A DNA stretch of 64,000 nucleotides from an uncultured Eubacteriales bacterium (lineage in GTDB: Bacteria > Bacillota > Clostridia > Oscillospirales > Acutalibacteraceae). Shown here piece after piece: positions 17,491 to 25,158 of the stretch. A program made the translations under genes and the position numbers. The DNA is taken from the NCBI GenBank assembly GCA_934546985.1, contig CAKTEE010000006.1:1-64000 (forward strand). Reading direction: 5' to 3'. The notes under the pieces were generated by a model that saw only the letters and a list, made by a program, of their open reading frames with translations, was not told where the DNA came from and ran no database searches. Position 1 is the first letter of the stretch. Each line of letters starts with the position of its first letter.

Positions 17491-18147
17491 TTACCGAAAA
17501 TCCTGAAACTCTGCATCCATAAGCCGGCGGCGGACAATAGAAGTGTGCTCCGCCATCATATAGGAAGCGCCGCAAAGCGCCTGCCCTAAAAGCCCTGGAT
17601 TTATATTATTTTCACCTCCGGCGGGCAGCACTGCGACTACCTTTACACAGTCATCGCCGGCAGTAACACTAATATCATGAATAAATTCTTTCAGGTTCAG
17701 TACACGGGTAGTTTTTTTGGTTTCCTTTACCGCTGTCAGTTCCGGCTGTTCTAACCGTATCCGCATTTTTTCTGCACGTTCTTTAATCGTATCGGAAAAA
17801 TACAAACGGATTTCAAACTCCCCCCACCGTATTGCTCCGGTTTTCATCTCAGGCTCCGCCACGCGAAAAACATGCAGGCCTTCCGGCAATGCAGAATTTA
17901 ATTTTTCCATAATCTCGCTGTTTGTTACTGTATCTTCAACTTTGATATCCATCGCTTCGCAGAGGCTTTCCATCCCCAAAGAAAGCGGCAGGGCAAAGGT
18001 CATCTGCATATGCGGGTTAAAGCCCTCGCTGTATTTTGCAGGTATTCCGCTCCTACGCACCGCACGCTGCATAGCGCGCATTAAGTCCAGATGGGAAGTA
18101 TACCTGATTCTCCCCTGTTTTGTAAAAAACACTCTAACGCAGTGCAT
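17491..18147 (-). CDS. TIGR03936 family radical-SAM-associated protein (DUF2344)
   Basis: A 218-residue protein beginning MHCVRVFFTKQGRIRYTSHLDL, with the family features RYTSHLDLMRAMQRAVRRSGIP and SEGFNPHMQMTFALPLSLGMES. The biochemical role is unknown; it nearly always partners the TIGR03960 radical SAM protein, as here. ATG 18147 is preferred because GGAGG lies 9 bases ahead, whereas the GTG at 18156 abuts it. The start lies inside the end of the upstream gene (14-base overlap), implying coupling. Confidence 0.88.
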   Translation of the reverse strand: MHCVRVFFTKQGRIRYTSHLDLMRAMQRAVRRSGIPAKYSEGFNPHMQMTFALPLSLGMESLCEAMDIKVEDTVTNSEIMEKLNSALPEGLHVFRVAEPEMKTGAIRWGEFEIRLYFSDTIKERAEKMRIRLEQPELTAVKETKKTTRVLNLKEFIHDISVTAGDDCVKVVAVLPAGGENNINPGLLGQALCGASYMMAEHTSIVRRRLMDAEFQDFR

Positions 18148-19975
18148 CGCACGCACCTCCGTTCAATCGGTTTGCACCGCATCCGGCGCAGGCCTCACGG
18201 CACTGCGGTGTTGTGATTGCTTCCTTAGAAAGCATGTCCTGCTTTTTCAAAAACGCTTTGTTAATCCCATAATCCATATGGTCCCATGGCAGAATTTCAT
18301 CATAATCCCTGCGACGGTTTACATAAAAAGACGGATCAAGACCACACTCCTGAAACGCTTCCATCCAGCGGTCAAAATGAAATTCCTCATCCCAGCTGTC
18401 AAAATGACAGCCTTTGCGCCATGCCGCTTCAATTACTCTACTCAACCGCCGATCTCCGCGTGCAAGTACGCCTTCCAGAAAACTCGTTTCTACATCATGC
18501 CAGCTTGCAGATATTTTTTTGGAAGTTAGGCTTTGTATCAAGTGCTTCTGCTTCTGCGCAAGCATTTCCATGGTATCCTGCGGCTCCCACTGGAATGGGG
18601 TAAAGGGTTTTGGAACAAAGGACGCCACGCTGATATTTACCGTTACGGCTTTGCCTTTTCTGCGGTTCGGGCAGTGATAATAAGCGTCTACTACTTTTTG
18701 GGCCAGCTTTGCAATTCCTTCAATATCTTCCAAAGTTTCTGTTGGCAAACCCATCATGAAATAAAGCTTCACCTGTGTCCAGCCACCGAGGAAAGCTTTT
18801 TCAGCCGTGGCCAAAATCTCTTCTTCCGACACATTTTTATTAATAACATCACGCAATCGCTGCGTACCTGCTTCCGGCGCAAAGGTAAGCCCGCTCCTGC
18901 GGATTTTTTGCAGCTGTTCTACAAGTTCATCAGAAAAATTATCGACTCTTAAAGAAGGCAGGGACAAATTTATTTTGCTTTCACTTGTCCACTCAATTAA
19001 ATCGGGAAGAAGTTTTTCTATTCCCGTGTAATCACTGGTACTCAGAGAGTTCAGGGAAATTTCATCATAACCTGTAGAATCGCAAAGGGCACGGCTCTGA
19101 CCGCATGCAACTTCCACTGATTTTTCACGTAAAGGGCGGTACAAAAAACCAGCCTGACAAAAACGGCACCCGCGGGGACATCCGCGAAAAATTTCTTCCA
19201 CTGCACGGTCATGTACAATATCCAAATAAGGGACAACAAAGCTTTCCGGATAATATACCTGATCCAAATCAGCAATGATTCTCTTTTTTACCTTTTCCGG
19301 TGCGCCGCCCATTGGAGTAACCGACCGAATTGTACCGTCATCATGATACGATACATCATAAAGACTGGGAACATACACGCCTTCTATCTGCGATGCGGCA
19401 CGCAGAAATTCCTCTTTTGACGCTCCTTTGCTTTTGTATTCTTTAATCAAGTCTATCAGTTCATTGGTAACCTCCTCCCCTTCGCCGGGCAGAAATAAAT
19501 CAATAAAATCTGCAATCGGCTCGCCGTTACAAACACACGGGCCGCCTGCAATAACAACAGGAAGCATTTGTGTGCGTTCCTTTGACAAAACAGGCAGTCC
19601 CGCAAGATCCAGCATATTCAGCACATTAGTATAACTAAGTTCATACTGCATAGTAAAACCAATGATGTCAAAATCCTTTACGGGGTCCTGACTTTCTAAT
19701 GCAAACAGCGGCACATTATTTTTGCGCATTTGTTCTTCCATATCCGTCCATGGGGCAAAAACACGCTCGCACCATGCGTCTTCACGCGCATTTACCAAAC
19801 CATATAAAATTTTCATTCCCAAATGAGACATACCGATTTCGTATGTATCAGGAAAACAAAAGGCATAACGGATAGACACCTGATTTTTATCTTTTACTAC
19901 GCTGTTCACTTCCCCGCCGGTATACCGACCTGGTTTTTGCACAGCTTCCAGAAGCTTTTCTAATCCATATTTCAA
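18134..19975 (-). CDS. TIGR03960 family B12-binding radical SAM protein
   Basis: A 613-residue protein. An N-terminal Rossmann-like B12-binding-type region (about 20-180) is followed by the radical SAM core with the cluster motif CPRGCRFCQAGF (CxxxCxxC). A C-terminal cysteine-rich tail follows (CREACAGCG). The substrate is unknown; relatives may act in tRNA or ribosome modification, but that is inference. Starts at TTG 19975 with an AGGGGTAGG ribosome binding site. Many Clostridia carry it between spoIVFB and ribosomal protein genes, as seen here. Confidence 0.9.
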   Translation of the reverse strand: MKYGLEKLLEAVQKPGRYTGGEVNSVVKDKNQVSIRYAFCFPDTYEIGMSHLGMKILYGLVNAREDAWCERVFAPWTDMEEQMRKNNVPLFALESQDPVKDFDIIGFTMQYELSYTNVLNMLDLAGLPVLSKERTQMLPVVIAGGPCVCNGEPIADFIDLFLPGEGEEVTNELIDLIKEYKSKGASKEEFLRAASQIEGVYVPSLYDVSYHDDGTIRSVTPMGGAPEKVKKRIIADLDQVYYPESFVVPYLDIVHDRAVEEIFRGCPRGCRFCQAGFLYRPLREKSVEVACGQSRALCDSTGYDEISLNSLSTSDYTGIEKLLPDLIEWTSESKINLSLPSLRVDNFSDELVEQLQKIRRSGLTFAPEAGTQRLRDVINKNVSEEEILATAEKAFLGGWTQVKLYFMMGLPTETLEDIEGIAKLAQKVVDAYYHCPNRRKGKAVTVNISVASFVPKPFTPFQWEPQDTMEMLAQKQKHLIQSLTSKKISASWHDVETSFLEGVLARGDRRLSRVIEAAWRKGCHFDSWDEEFHFDRWMEAFQECGLDPSFYVNRRRDYDEILPWDHMDYGINKAFLKKQDMLSKEAITTPQCREACAGCGANRLNGGACDALR

Positions 19976-20055
19976 ATTTTCCTACCCCTTATTCTGGCTT
20001 TACCCCGTTTTATTCCGAGGCTACTTTAACATAATAACCCAAACGCGCCCTTTTT

Positions 20056-20664
20056 TCAATGACAACGTTTGACCAACAGCACACAAAGGTAAATACACAT
20101 AATCAAAAGAGTAGGATTATATCCGCAGAACAACGCAAAATAAAAGCCCAATGCCATCAAGGGCAGCAAAAAAAGTACAGAACATAAATTTACAGCTTTT
20201 TCTGCATATTGAGCATCCTTTCTATGCGCTATGGCATAAAAAAGAACCTTACCGCCATCCAGCGGTTCAATCGGCATAAAATTAACAATGCCAAGCAGGA
20301 AATTCAGCCCTGCCGCCATACGCAGGGAATTGGTATCGGAATTCATAAAAATAATCATAATAAATAAAAACAGAGCCACCATAAAATTCATGATTGGCCC
20401 TGCTGCCGCAACCGCTATTTCCTGTCGGAATGAAAGGGAAACAGCGTTTTTTTGTGTGATTCGTATTCCAAAAATTCCGAATTCTAACTGGGAAGGCATA
20501 TCATCAAACAGCAAATATAATAATATATGTCCGCTTTCATGTATCAGGGCAGCTAAAAAGGAAAGGAACGCCATACTGTCTTTATCCAACGCCAGCATTA
20601 AGGTAACAATCGCGGCAAAATAAAAACTGATGTGAACACGGCATCCCCTCAGTGTAAATCTCAT
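20056..20664 (-). CDS. spoIVFB: M50 site-2 protease, SpoIVFB-like
   Basis: A 202-residue polytopic membrane metalloprotease. The zinc motif HESGH lies in the second membrane helix (LIHESGHILLY) and the third ligand is in MPIEPLDGGK, the pattern of the SpoIVFB branch. In Bacillus SpoIVFB cleaves pro-sigma-K in the mother cell. Its ATG overlaps the stop of the M23-domain gene by 4 bases, the same pairing as spoIVFA-spoIVFB. The substrate here is inferred, not shown. Confidence 0.82.
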   Translation of the reverse strand: MRFTLRGCRVHISFYFAAIVTLMLALDKDSMAFLSFLAALIHESGHILLYLLFDDMPSQLEFGIFGIRITQKNAVSLSFRQEIAVAAAGPIMNFMVALFLFIMIIFMNSDTNSLRMAAGLNFLLGIVNFMPIEPLDGGKVLFYAIAHRKDAQYAEKAVNLCSVLFLLPLMALGFYFALFCGYNPTLLIMCIYLCVLLVKRCH

Positions 20665-21626
20665 CCCTTTTTCAGCGGGCTGGTATCAACCAAATATGCT
20701 GGACTAACCTTAATTCCATTAATCCTTGCTTCAAAATGAAGATGAGGACCGGTTGAATTCCCAGTGCTGCCTACCTCCGCAATAATTTCCCCTGCCCTGA
20801 CCACTGTACCTGTTTCCACTAAAAGTTTGGAACAATGGCCGTAAATCGTTATCAGCCCATCTGCATGCTGTATGATGATATGGTTCCCATAACCAGTATC
20901 AGAATGAATGGATTCTATCACCCTGCCTCCATATGCGGCTGCTATCGGCGTACCAATAGGGGTTGCAATATCCATACCGCCATGAAATTTTCGTTCTCCG
21001 GTAAACGGGTCATCCCGAAAGCCAAATTGAGAACTGATTCGTCCTGTTGTCGGTAAAACTCCTTGGGTTGCAACCTTATATTCCGTTAAGGATGCACCTT
21101 TAATCGCTTCATCCAAATTGGTTTTTTCTGCAAGGATATGCTTGCCGTCCTCTCCTAAAGCAAGAAAATCGCTCTCCAGCGGCGATTCCCCCGAAATATA
21201 CATCGTCTGCGGAAGTTCCAGTTCAGGTTCATCAAAAGAAACGTTCGCCAACCCTTCATCAGGTATCTTAGTTTCATTTGGCGCGGGCTGTGTTGTAATA
21301 TTATTATCCGCCGGCTGTGAGGTTACAACTGCATTTGCCTGCGCCGCATCTTTTTGTGCTTCTTCCTTATGATTAGGATCAAAGGACATAAATACAGCAA
21401 TTGTATTTTCTACAATTTCATTAAAATTAAATTCACCAATGATATTGTTTCGGCACTGCTGTTTTATCCCCTCATAAACAGAACCGCCAAAAAATTTCAT
21501 CAAAATCACAATGAGCAATAGAACTGCACAAACAATTGTCTGCATATGTATGACAGCAAGTGAAAAATCAACTTCATTCTTTTTTGATTTTTTATGCCTT
21601 TGCCTGACTGCTGCTTCGTTTTCCAT
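20661..21626 (-). CDS. spoIVFA: membrane-anchored M23 (LytM) domain protein, SpoIVFA-like
   Basis: A 321-residue protein with one transmembrane segment (about 24-44), a Pro/Asn/Thr-rich linker and a C-terminal M23 domain (about 195-310). The domain keeps the HGGMD and GPHLHFEA motifs, so metal ligands look intact. SpoIVFA, which holds SpoIVFB inactive in the outer forespore membrane, has this architecture, and the gene is coupled to the M50 gene. A SpoIIQ-like or cell-wall hydrolase role is the alternative. ATG 21626 is chosen over the longer frame because of an AGGTGG ribosome binding site. Confidence 0.75.
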   Translation of the reverse strand: MENEAAVRQRHKKSKKNEVDFSLAVIHMQTIVCAVLLLIVILMKFFGGSVYEGIKQQCRNNIIGEFNFNEIVENTIAVFMSFDPNHKEEAQKDAAQANAVVTSQPADNNITTQPAPNETKIPDEGLANVSFDEPELELPQTMYISGESPLESDFLALGEDGKHILAEKTNLDEAIKGASLTEYKVATQGVLPTTGRISSQFGFRDDPFTGERKFHGGMDIATPIGTPIAAAYGGRVIESIHSDTGYGNHIIIQHADGLITIYGHCSKLLVETGTVVRAGEIIAEVGSTGNSTGPHLHFEARINGIKVSPAYLVDTSPLKKG

Positions 21627-21774
21627 ATTCCACCTATCCCCGTAGCCGCTCCGGTACCGCTTCCGGCTATCCGCGGCAGGATTTTGATAGCCCTGCGGTA
21701 TTTCTTTAAAAGATATGCACGGCATCCATTTAATATACTCGATTTTTAACTTTTATCAAAATTCATTATAAAAC

Positions 21775-21803
21775 TTGTGTTTTTTTGTATCTTATGCTAT
21801 AAT
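21775..21803 (+). promoter_or_regulatory. sigma-A promoter of the cytidylate-kinase-like gene
   Basis: TTGTGT (21775-21780), 17 bases, TATAAT (21798-21803). Confidence 0.65.
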
Positions 21804-21875
21804 TATTACAGTAATTTTTTGTACATGCAATAATATCTCAAAAATCTAATCACAGCAAAAGGAGGTATTTGTATT

Positions 21876-22493
21876 ATGAGTAAAAACACAATAGTTACCA
21901 TCGGTCGAGAATTTGGAAGCGGCGGCAGAGAAATTGGAAAAAAACTTGCCGAACAGCTTAATATCCCTTTTTATGACAAAGAACTTATTAACCTTGCAGC
22001 AAAAGAAAGTGGTATGAGCCCCGAAGTTTTTGAAGCCGCCGATGAGCAGGCTACCAACAGCCTATTGTATTCCATGTCGGTCGGCGCTTTTTCTTTGGGA
22101 AGCCATATTACAAATATCGCAGATATGCCTGTAAATGACAAACTCTTTTTGCTGCAATGCAACATCATTAAAAAAATTGCACAGAAAGGCTCTTGCGTTA
22201 TTGTTGGGCGATGTGCCTATTACGTGCTTCAGGGACAGTCAAACTGTCTGAATGTATTTATCCGAGGCGATATGCCACAGAAAATTGAGCGCATTGGAAA
22301 ACTTTATAATATGCCGCCTAAAAAAGCAGAAGAAGTTATTTTAAAAACAGATAAACGCCGCAAAAATTACTATAATTATTACACAGGGTTAAAATGGGGG
22401 CGCATGGAAAACTACGACTTGATTCTGAACAGCAGCCAATTTGGTATTGACAACTGCGTAAAAATCCTGCAAACTCTTTTTGAATTAAACTAA
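21876..22493 (+). CDS. cytidylate kinase-like family protein
   Basis: A 205-residue P-loop protein beginning with VTIGREFGSGGREIGKKLAE, the modified P-loop of the cytidylate-kinase-like family (PF13189 type), followed by FYDKELI and VIVGRCAYYVL. True CMP kinase is encoded elsewhere in the window (cmk at 42.8-43.4 kb), so this paralogue probably has another, unknown substrate. Ribosome binding site AAAGGAGG. It has its own promoter and terminator and stands alone beside the relic island. Confidence 0.85.
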   Translation: MSKNTIVTIGREFGSGGREIGKKLAEQLNIPFYDKELINLAAKESGMSPEVFEAADEQATNSLLYSMSVGAFSLGSHITNIADMPVNDKLFLLQCNIIKKIAQKGSCVIVGRCAYYVLQGQSNCLNVFIRGDMPQKIERIGKLYNMPPKKAEEVILKTDKRRKNYYNYYTGLKWGRMENYDLILNSSQFGIDNCVKILQTLFELN

Positions 22494-22508
22494 TTATTAA
22501 ACAGCAAT

Positions 22509-22546
22509 CTCCGGTTGCAGAGTAACGTCTGCAGCCGGAATTTTTA
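22509..22546 (+). terminator. terminator after the cytidylate-kinase-like gene
   Basis: CCGGTTGCAGA, a 6-base loop, TCTGCAGCCGG, then AATTTTTAT. An 11-base-pair stem with one wobble, 16 bases after the stop. Confidence 0.85.
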
Positions 22547-22567
22547 TCATGTCTTTTGGGGTGAAAC

Positions 22568-22860
22568 ATTTGCAAAAAAAAACTTGTATTAACAGAAAAA
22601 TCGTCCGTTGACAAAGACTTTGCCAGAGTTCTCGGCTACCGACAAAATGGCAACGGCTGTATGATTGAAGAACATTATAACGTTATATTGTTACATGGAC
22701 ATTGGGCAACCTTGTTACACTGGCTGAAGCGGAAGCATATTCCAATTAATATAAAAAAGGGAACTTAGAAGATTTGCCGATACTGCCTAAGAAAATGAAG
22801 TTGATAATCATTGAACAGACAGCAAAACAGTTCCGCATACGGAGGTAATCAGCTGCAACA
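22568..22860 (+). pseudogene. topB: 5' relic of a conjugative-element-type DNA topoisomerase III gene
   Basis: Two overlapping frames spell a topoisomerase III N-terminus. First frame: KKLVLTEKSSVDKD, then FARVLGYRQNGNG. After a frameshift near 22680 it continues YIVTWTLGNLVTLAEAEAYS, a stop, then YKKGNLEDLPILPKKMK and LIIIEQTAKQF. In intact enzymes these segments are contiguous (the Toprim region with LVLTEKPSVAKD and the YIVTWALGHLVTL motif). At least one frameshift and two stops make it non-functional. The rest of the gene is missing until the 3' relic 1 kb downstream. Bases 22861-23028 hold short broken frames with no recognisable product. Confidence 0.82.
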
Positions 22861-23028
22861 AAAAGAATCTTGAAAGAGAACTTCAAGATTGAGAGCCGAC
22901 AGCTTAACAGGCAACAGAACAGAACGCGGCGGATGGAAGAAGACATTGAATGAAAATTTAATAGAAATATGAGTGTGATTCTAATATTCTATTAGAAATA
23001 CAAATCGAGATTTTAAGGGAGAAACAGT

Positions 23029-23496
23029 ATGGATAATCAACAAAAAAACACTATTTTAACATTGCTGAAAGTTGATAAAACAAACAGGAACTATACGAAT
23101 AATTATTGGTTCTCATATAAGGATTTCTTAGATCCAACAGATGATTTTACAGATTTCTCATGTGAACGTCTTGATGGGAAACAAAGGTACATTACCCTGA
23201 TTGAAAATTTGCTTAACATAGATGGAACTGCAAAAATTTTTGTACAAGTCTATGGATTGGAAGAAGATAATAATGAGCAGTGTATTTGTGCAGACACCTT
23301 GATTATTTTCAGCAAATTATCGCTTTATGAGATAAAACAAATTTTTAATGAGCCACAAGATATATTTCCAGACGATATTGGAGAGGAAACCGATTTTTCG
23401 CAACCAACTTTTCTTATTGATAATAATGGTGAACTAATTCCAAGTACAAAGCTATTCAATGATGATTATTTTATTTATTATTGCTGGTGGGATTAA
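23029..23496 (+). CDS. hypothetical protein, 155 residues
   Basis: I do not recognise this protein. It is acidic, rich in Asp, Asn, Tyr and Phe, has no membrane segment and no signal peptide, and ends in the aromatic YYCWWD. The frame is intact with an AAGGGAGAAA ribosome binding site 6-7 bases before the ATG, and base composition is clearly more AT-rich than neighbouring core genes. It lies between the two halves of the decayed topB gene, so it probably arrived with or into a mobile element. Its size and acidity resemble immunity-type cargo proteins, but that is only a guess. Confidence 0.6.
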   Translation: MDNQQKNTILTLLKVDKTNRNYTNNYWFSYKDFLDPTDDFTDFSCERLDGKQRYITLIENLLNIDGTAKIFVQVYGLEEDNNEQCICADTLIIFSKLSLYEIKQIFNEPQDIFPDDIGEETDFSQPTFLIDNNGELIPSTKLFNDDYFIYYCWWD

Positions 23497-23870
23497 ATTC
23501 AAGTTTGCCTAAACAACCGTTATCATAATCACAACAAAATAGTTACACAGTGTCAGAGCCCATAGAAAAACAGTCTATACACTCTATTTTTATGTAAAGA
23601 AGATTGTTGAGCAAAAACAGCAATACACAACAGAGAGTTAATCGACAGCACCCCTTCAAAAATAATCGTAAAAAGATAAATTTATCCAACCTCCAAAGAA
23701 ATGCAACCCGATGAATTAGTTCCTGAAGATTAAAATCTGCAGTATTAACCACATCCTGGAAAGAACAGCCAAATAAAATAAGTAAAGGTAAAAGCATTGA
23801 CAGGCATCCCGTTGTGAAATATGTAATTATGCAATCAAACTTCATCATTAGTGAGACTAACTATGTACAT
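23497..23870. other. gene-poor stretch inside the relic island
   Basis: No supported gene. A minus-strand frame of about 100 codons (23543-23848) is hydrophobic but has no ribosome binding site and no recognisable motif. The sequence is AT-rich and shows no clear terminator or repeat. Confidence 0.5.
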
Positions 23871-24232
23871 AATAATATTACCCGGGAAAAATGCCCGGTC
23901 TGCGGAAAGCTCTTGCCGTCTGTAAAGGAAAAGCATTGACAGATACTTGCATGTTCTGACAGGGAATGCGGCTATCAAAAAAGTATTGACATTCAAACAA
24001 AGGCAAGTTGCCCAAACTGCCATAAAAAACTTGAACTGTGCGGCAAAGGTGAGAAAAAAATCTTTGCCTGCATCTGTGGATTCAGAGAAAAACTGTCAGA
24101 TTTTAAAAAAAGAAGTAGAATAAAGGAATGAACAAACGCGAAATTCAAAAATATTTTAACAATCAGAAATCGGAGCATTCCGGTTCATCCGCCCCCGCCG
24201 ACCAGCTTGCCAAATGGTTAGAACAAAATTAA
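23871..24232 (+). pseudogene. topB: 3' relic of the topoisomerase III gene (zinc-binding C-terminus)
   Basis: The forward frames spell the C-terminal zinc-finger tail of conjugative-element topoisomerase III. CPVCGKLLPSV is followed by an in-frame stop, then ACSDRECGYQ, CPNCHKKLELCGKGE, FACICGFREKLSDFKKR and a second stop. A frameshifted end from 24128 follows (MNKREIQKYFNN ... PADQLAKWLEQN, stop at 24232). The paired CxxC motifs and the KLELxGxGE and REKLS segments are typical. Stops and a frameshift show decay. Together with the 5' relic it brackets about 1 kb of other DNA. Confidence 0.82.
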
Positions 24233-24240
24233 TCATAAAA

Positions 24241-24287
24241 AAACAGCCTGTCCTTTTGAAAAACAAAATAGGAGCGGCTGTTTTTTT
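24241..24287 (+). terminator. terminator-like hairpin after the topB relic
   Basis: AACAGCC and GGCTGTT arms, with inner partial pairing (TGTCCTTTT / AAAATAGGA), followed by TTTTTTT. Probably the original terminator of the mobile-element gene. Confidence 0.7.
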
Positions 24288-24346
24288 ACTTTACACTAAA
24301 ATCCAATAAACACATTGGGTTCTAATAAAAACATCTGTAAAGTCTT

Positions 24347-24556
24347 TTAACTTTCCAAAATTTCCGTGATGCGCTTTAATAACAATGTCATACTTTCCAT
24401 AAGAGTTTCCAACCGATCAAGCCGCTGAGATAAATCCCGCTGGCTTTCCCGTAAAAAATCAACTTCTTTTTTCTTCATATTCTCCATATGTGTAATCTGT
24501 TGTTCCATTTCAAAAAGATCATTTTGAATTTCTTCTATTACTTCATGCATTCCCAT
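24347..24556 (-). CDS. small coiled-coil protein
   Basis: A 69-residue, strongly heptad-patterned acidic protein (EVIEEIQNDLFEMEQQITHM, later RLDRLETLMESMTLLL). No known family recognised. I chose ATG 24556 because a GGGGGA ribosome binding site stands 8 bases ahead; the open frame reaches back to 24592 without a better signal. No neighbours on the same strand within 700 bases. It may form a dimer or an adaptor; function unknown. Confidence 0.5.
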   Translation of the reverse strand: MGMHEVIEEIQNDLFEMEQQITHMENMKKKEVDFLRESQRDLSQRLDRLETLMESMTLLLKRITEILES

Positions 24557-24692
24557 TTCATCATCCCCCATATTTAAATTCATTATAACCAAACCACTTT
24601 AGGAATACAATACTGTTTCCCCTTATACATTAAAGCAGAAAATCATGAATAACATGATATTGAATGCAGAAGCTAATTATGAGGTGATAAAA

Positions 24693-24860
24693 ATGTCAGA
24701 TTCATTAAAATTTCATGGAGAAGCAAAAACTTATTTTGAAAGTCTCCCCAAGCTTGTGCAGGAAAGCATTGTTCAAAGCGACGTTCAACTTCATAGTAAA
24801 GAAGATTTAGAAAGATTTGTCAACGGTTTGATGAAATCCGGACAATTCGGAAACCTGTAA
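24693..24860 (+). CDS. small conserved-looking protein, 55 residues
   Basis: A 55-residue protein starting MSDSLKFHGEAKTYFESLPKL, soluble and amphipathic. I have a weak impression that short proteins of the type FHGEAK.YF.SLP...QE occur in Clostridia with unknown function. ATG 24693 follows a GAGGTG ribosome binding site; the frame is open 16 codons upstream without one. A clear terminator follows directly, which supports expression as a single gene. Confidence 0.6.
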   Translation: MSDSLKFHGEAKTYFESLPKLVQESIVQSDVQLHSKEDLERFVNGLMKSGQFGNL

Positions 24861-24861
24861 A

Positions 24862-24902
24862 AAGAAACCGGAGCAGTTCATTCAATCTGCCCCGGTTTTT
24901 TA
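24862..24902 (+). terminator. terminator after the 55-residue gene
   Basis: AAACCGGAGCAG and CTGCCCCGGTTT arms with one mismatch, followed by TTTTATT. Confidence 0.8.
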
Positions 24903-25158
24903 TTGTTACAAAGCCCACCGTCACTTTTGATGGAAATAGCCTGTAAAAAGCTTTCGCTTCAAGCATCGTGCAAAACGAGTGATTAATAACAATTTTTAGA
25001 CAATATGAAGATGTTGTTAAAGCAATACCGACCCGTTTACATCTATGATTCAAGTAATTCAAACGAAATATAAATGCAATGCATCTTGAAACGCTTACCG
25101 GCAACGGCTCCTTTTAAGGACATATGAGCAAATCCTCCGTCAAACATGGGCTCTATGA
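24903..25158. other. gene-less 256 bases between the accessory segment and metK
   Basis: All frames are broken by stops. Short forward fragments (for example KQYRPVYI) look like decayed protein-coding sequence, possibly transposase, but they are too short to name. Confidence 0.4.

Noticed and set aside
17717..18529. Open plus-strand frame of 270 codons
   Set aside because: Antisense to the two radical-SAM-associated genes, basic and without a family signature.
23543..23848. Hydrophobic minus-strand frame of 101 codons inside the relic island
   Set aside because: No ribosome binding site and no motif; it overlaps the edge of the topB relic and AT-rich DNA gives hydrophobic frames by chance.
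24903..25158. IS66 transposase remnant
   Set aside because: Only short loosely similar fragments; not enough to call an insertion sequence.
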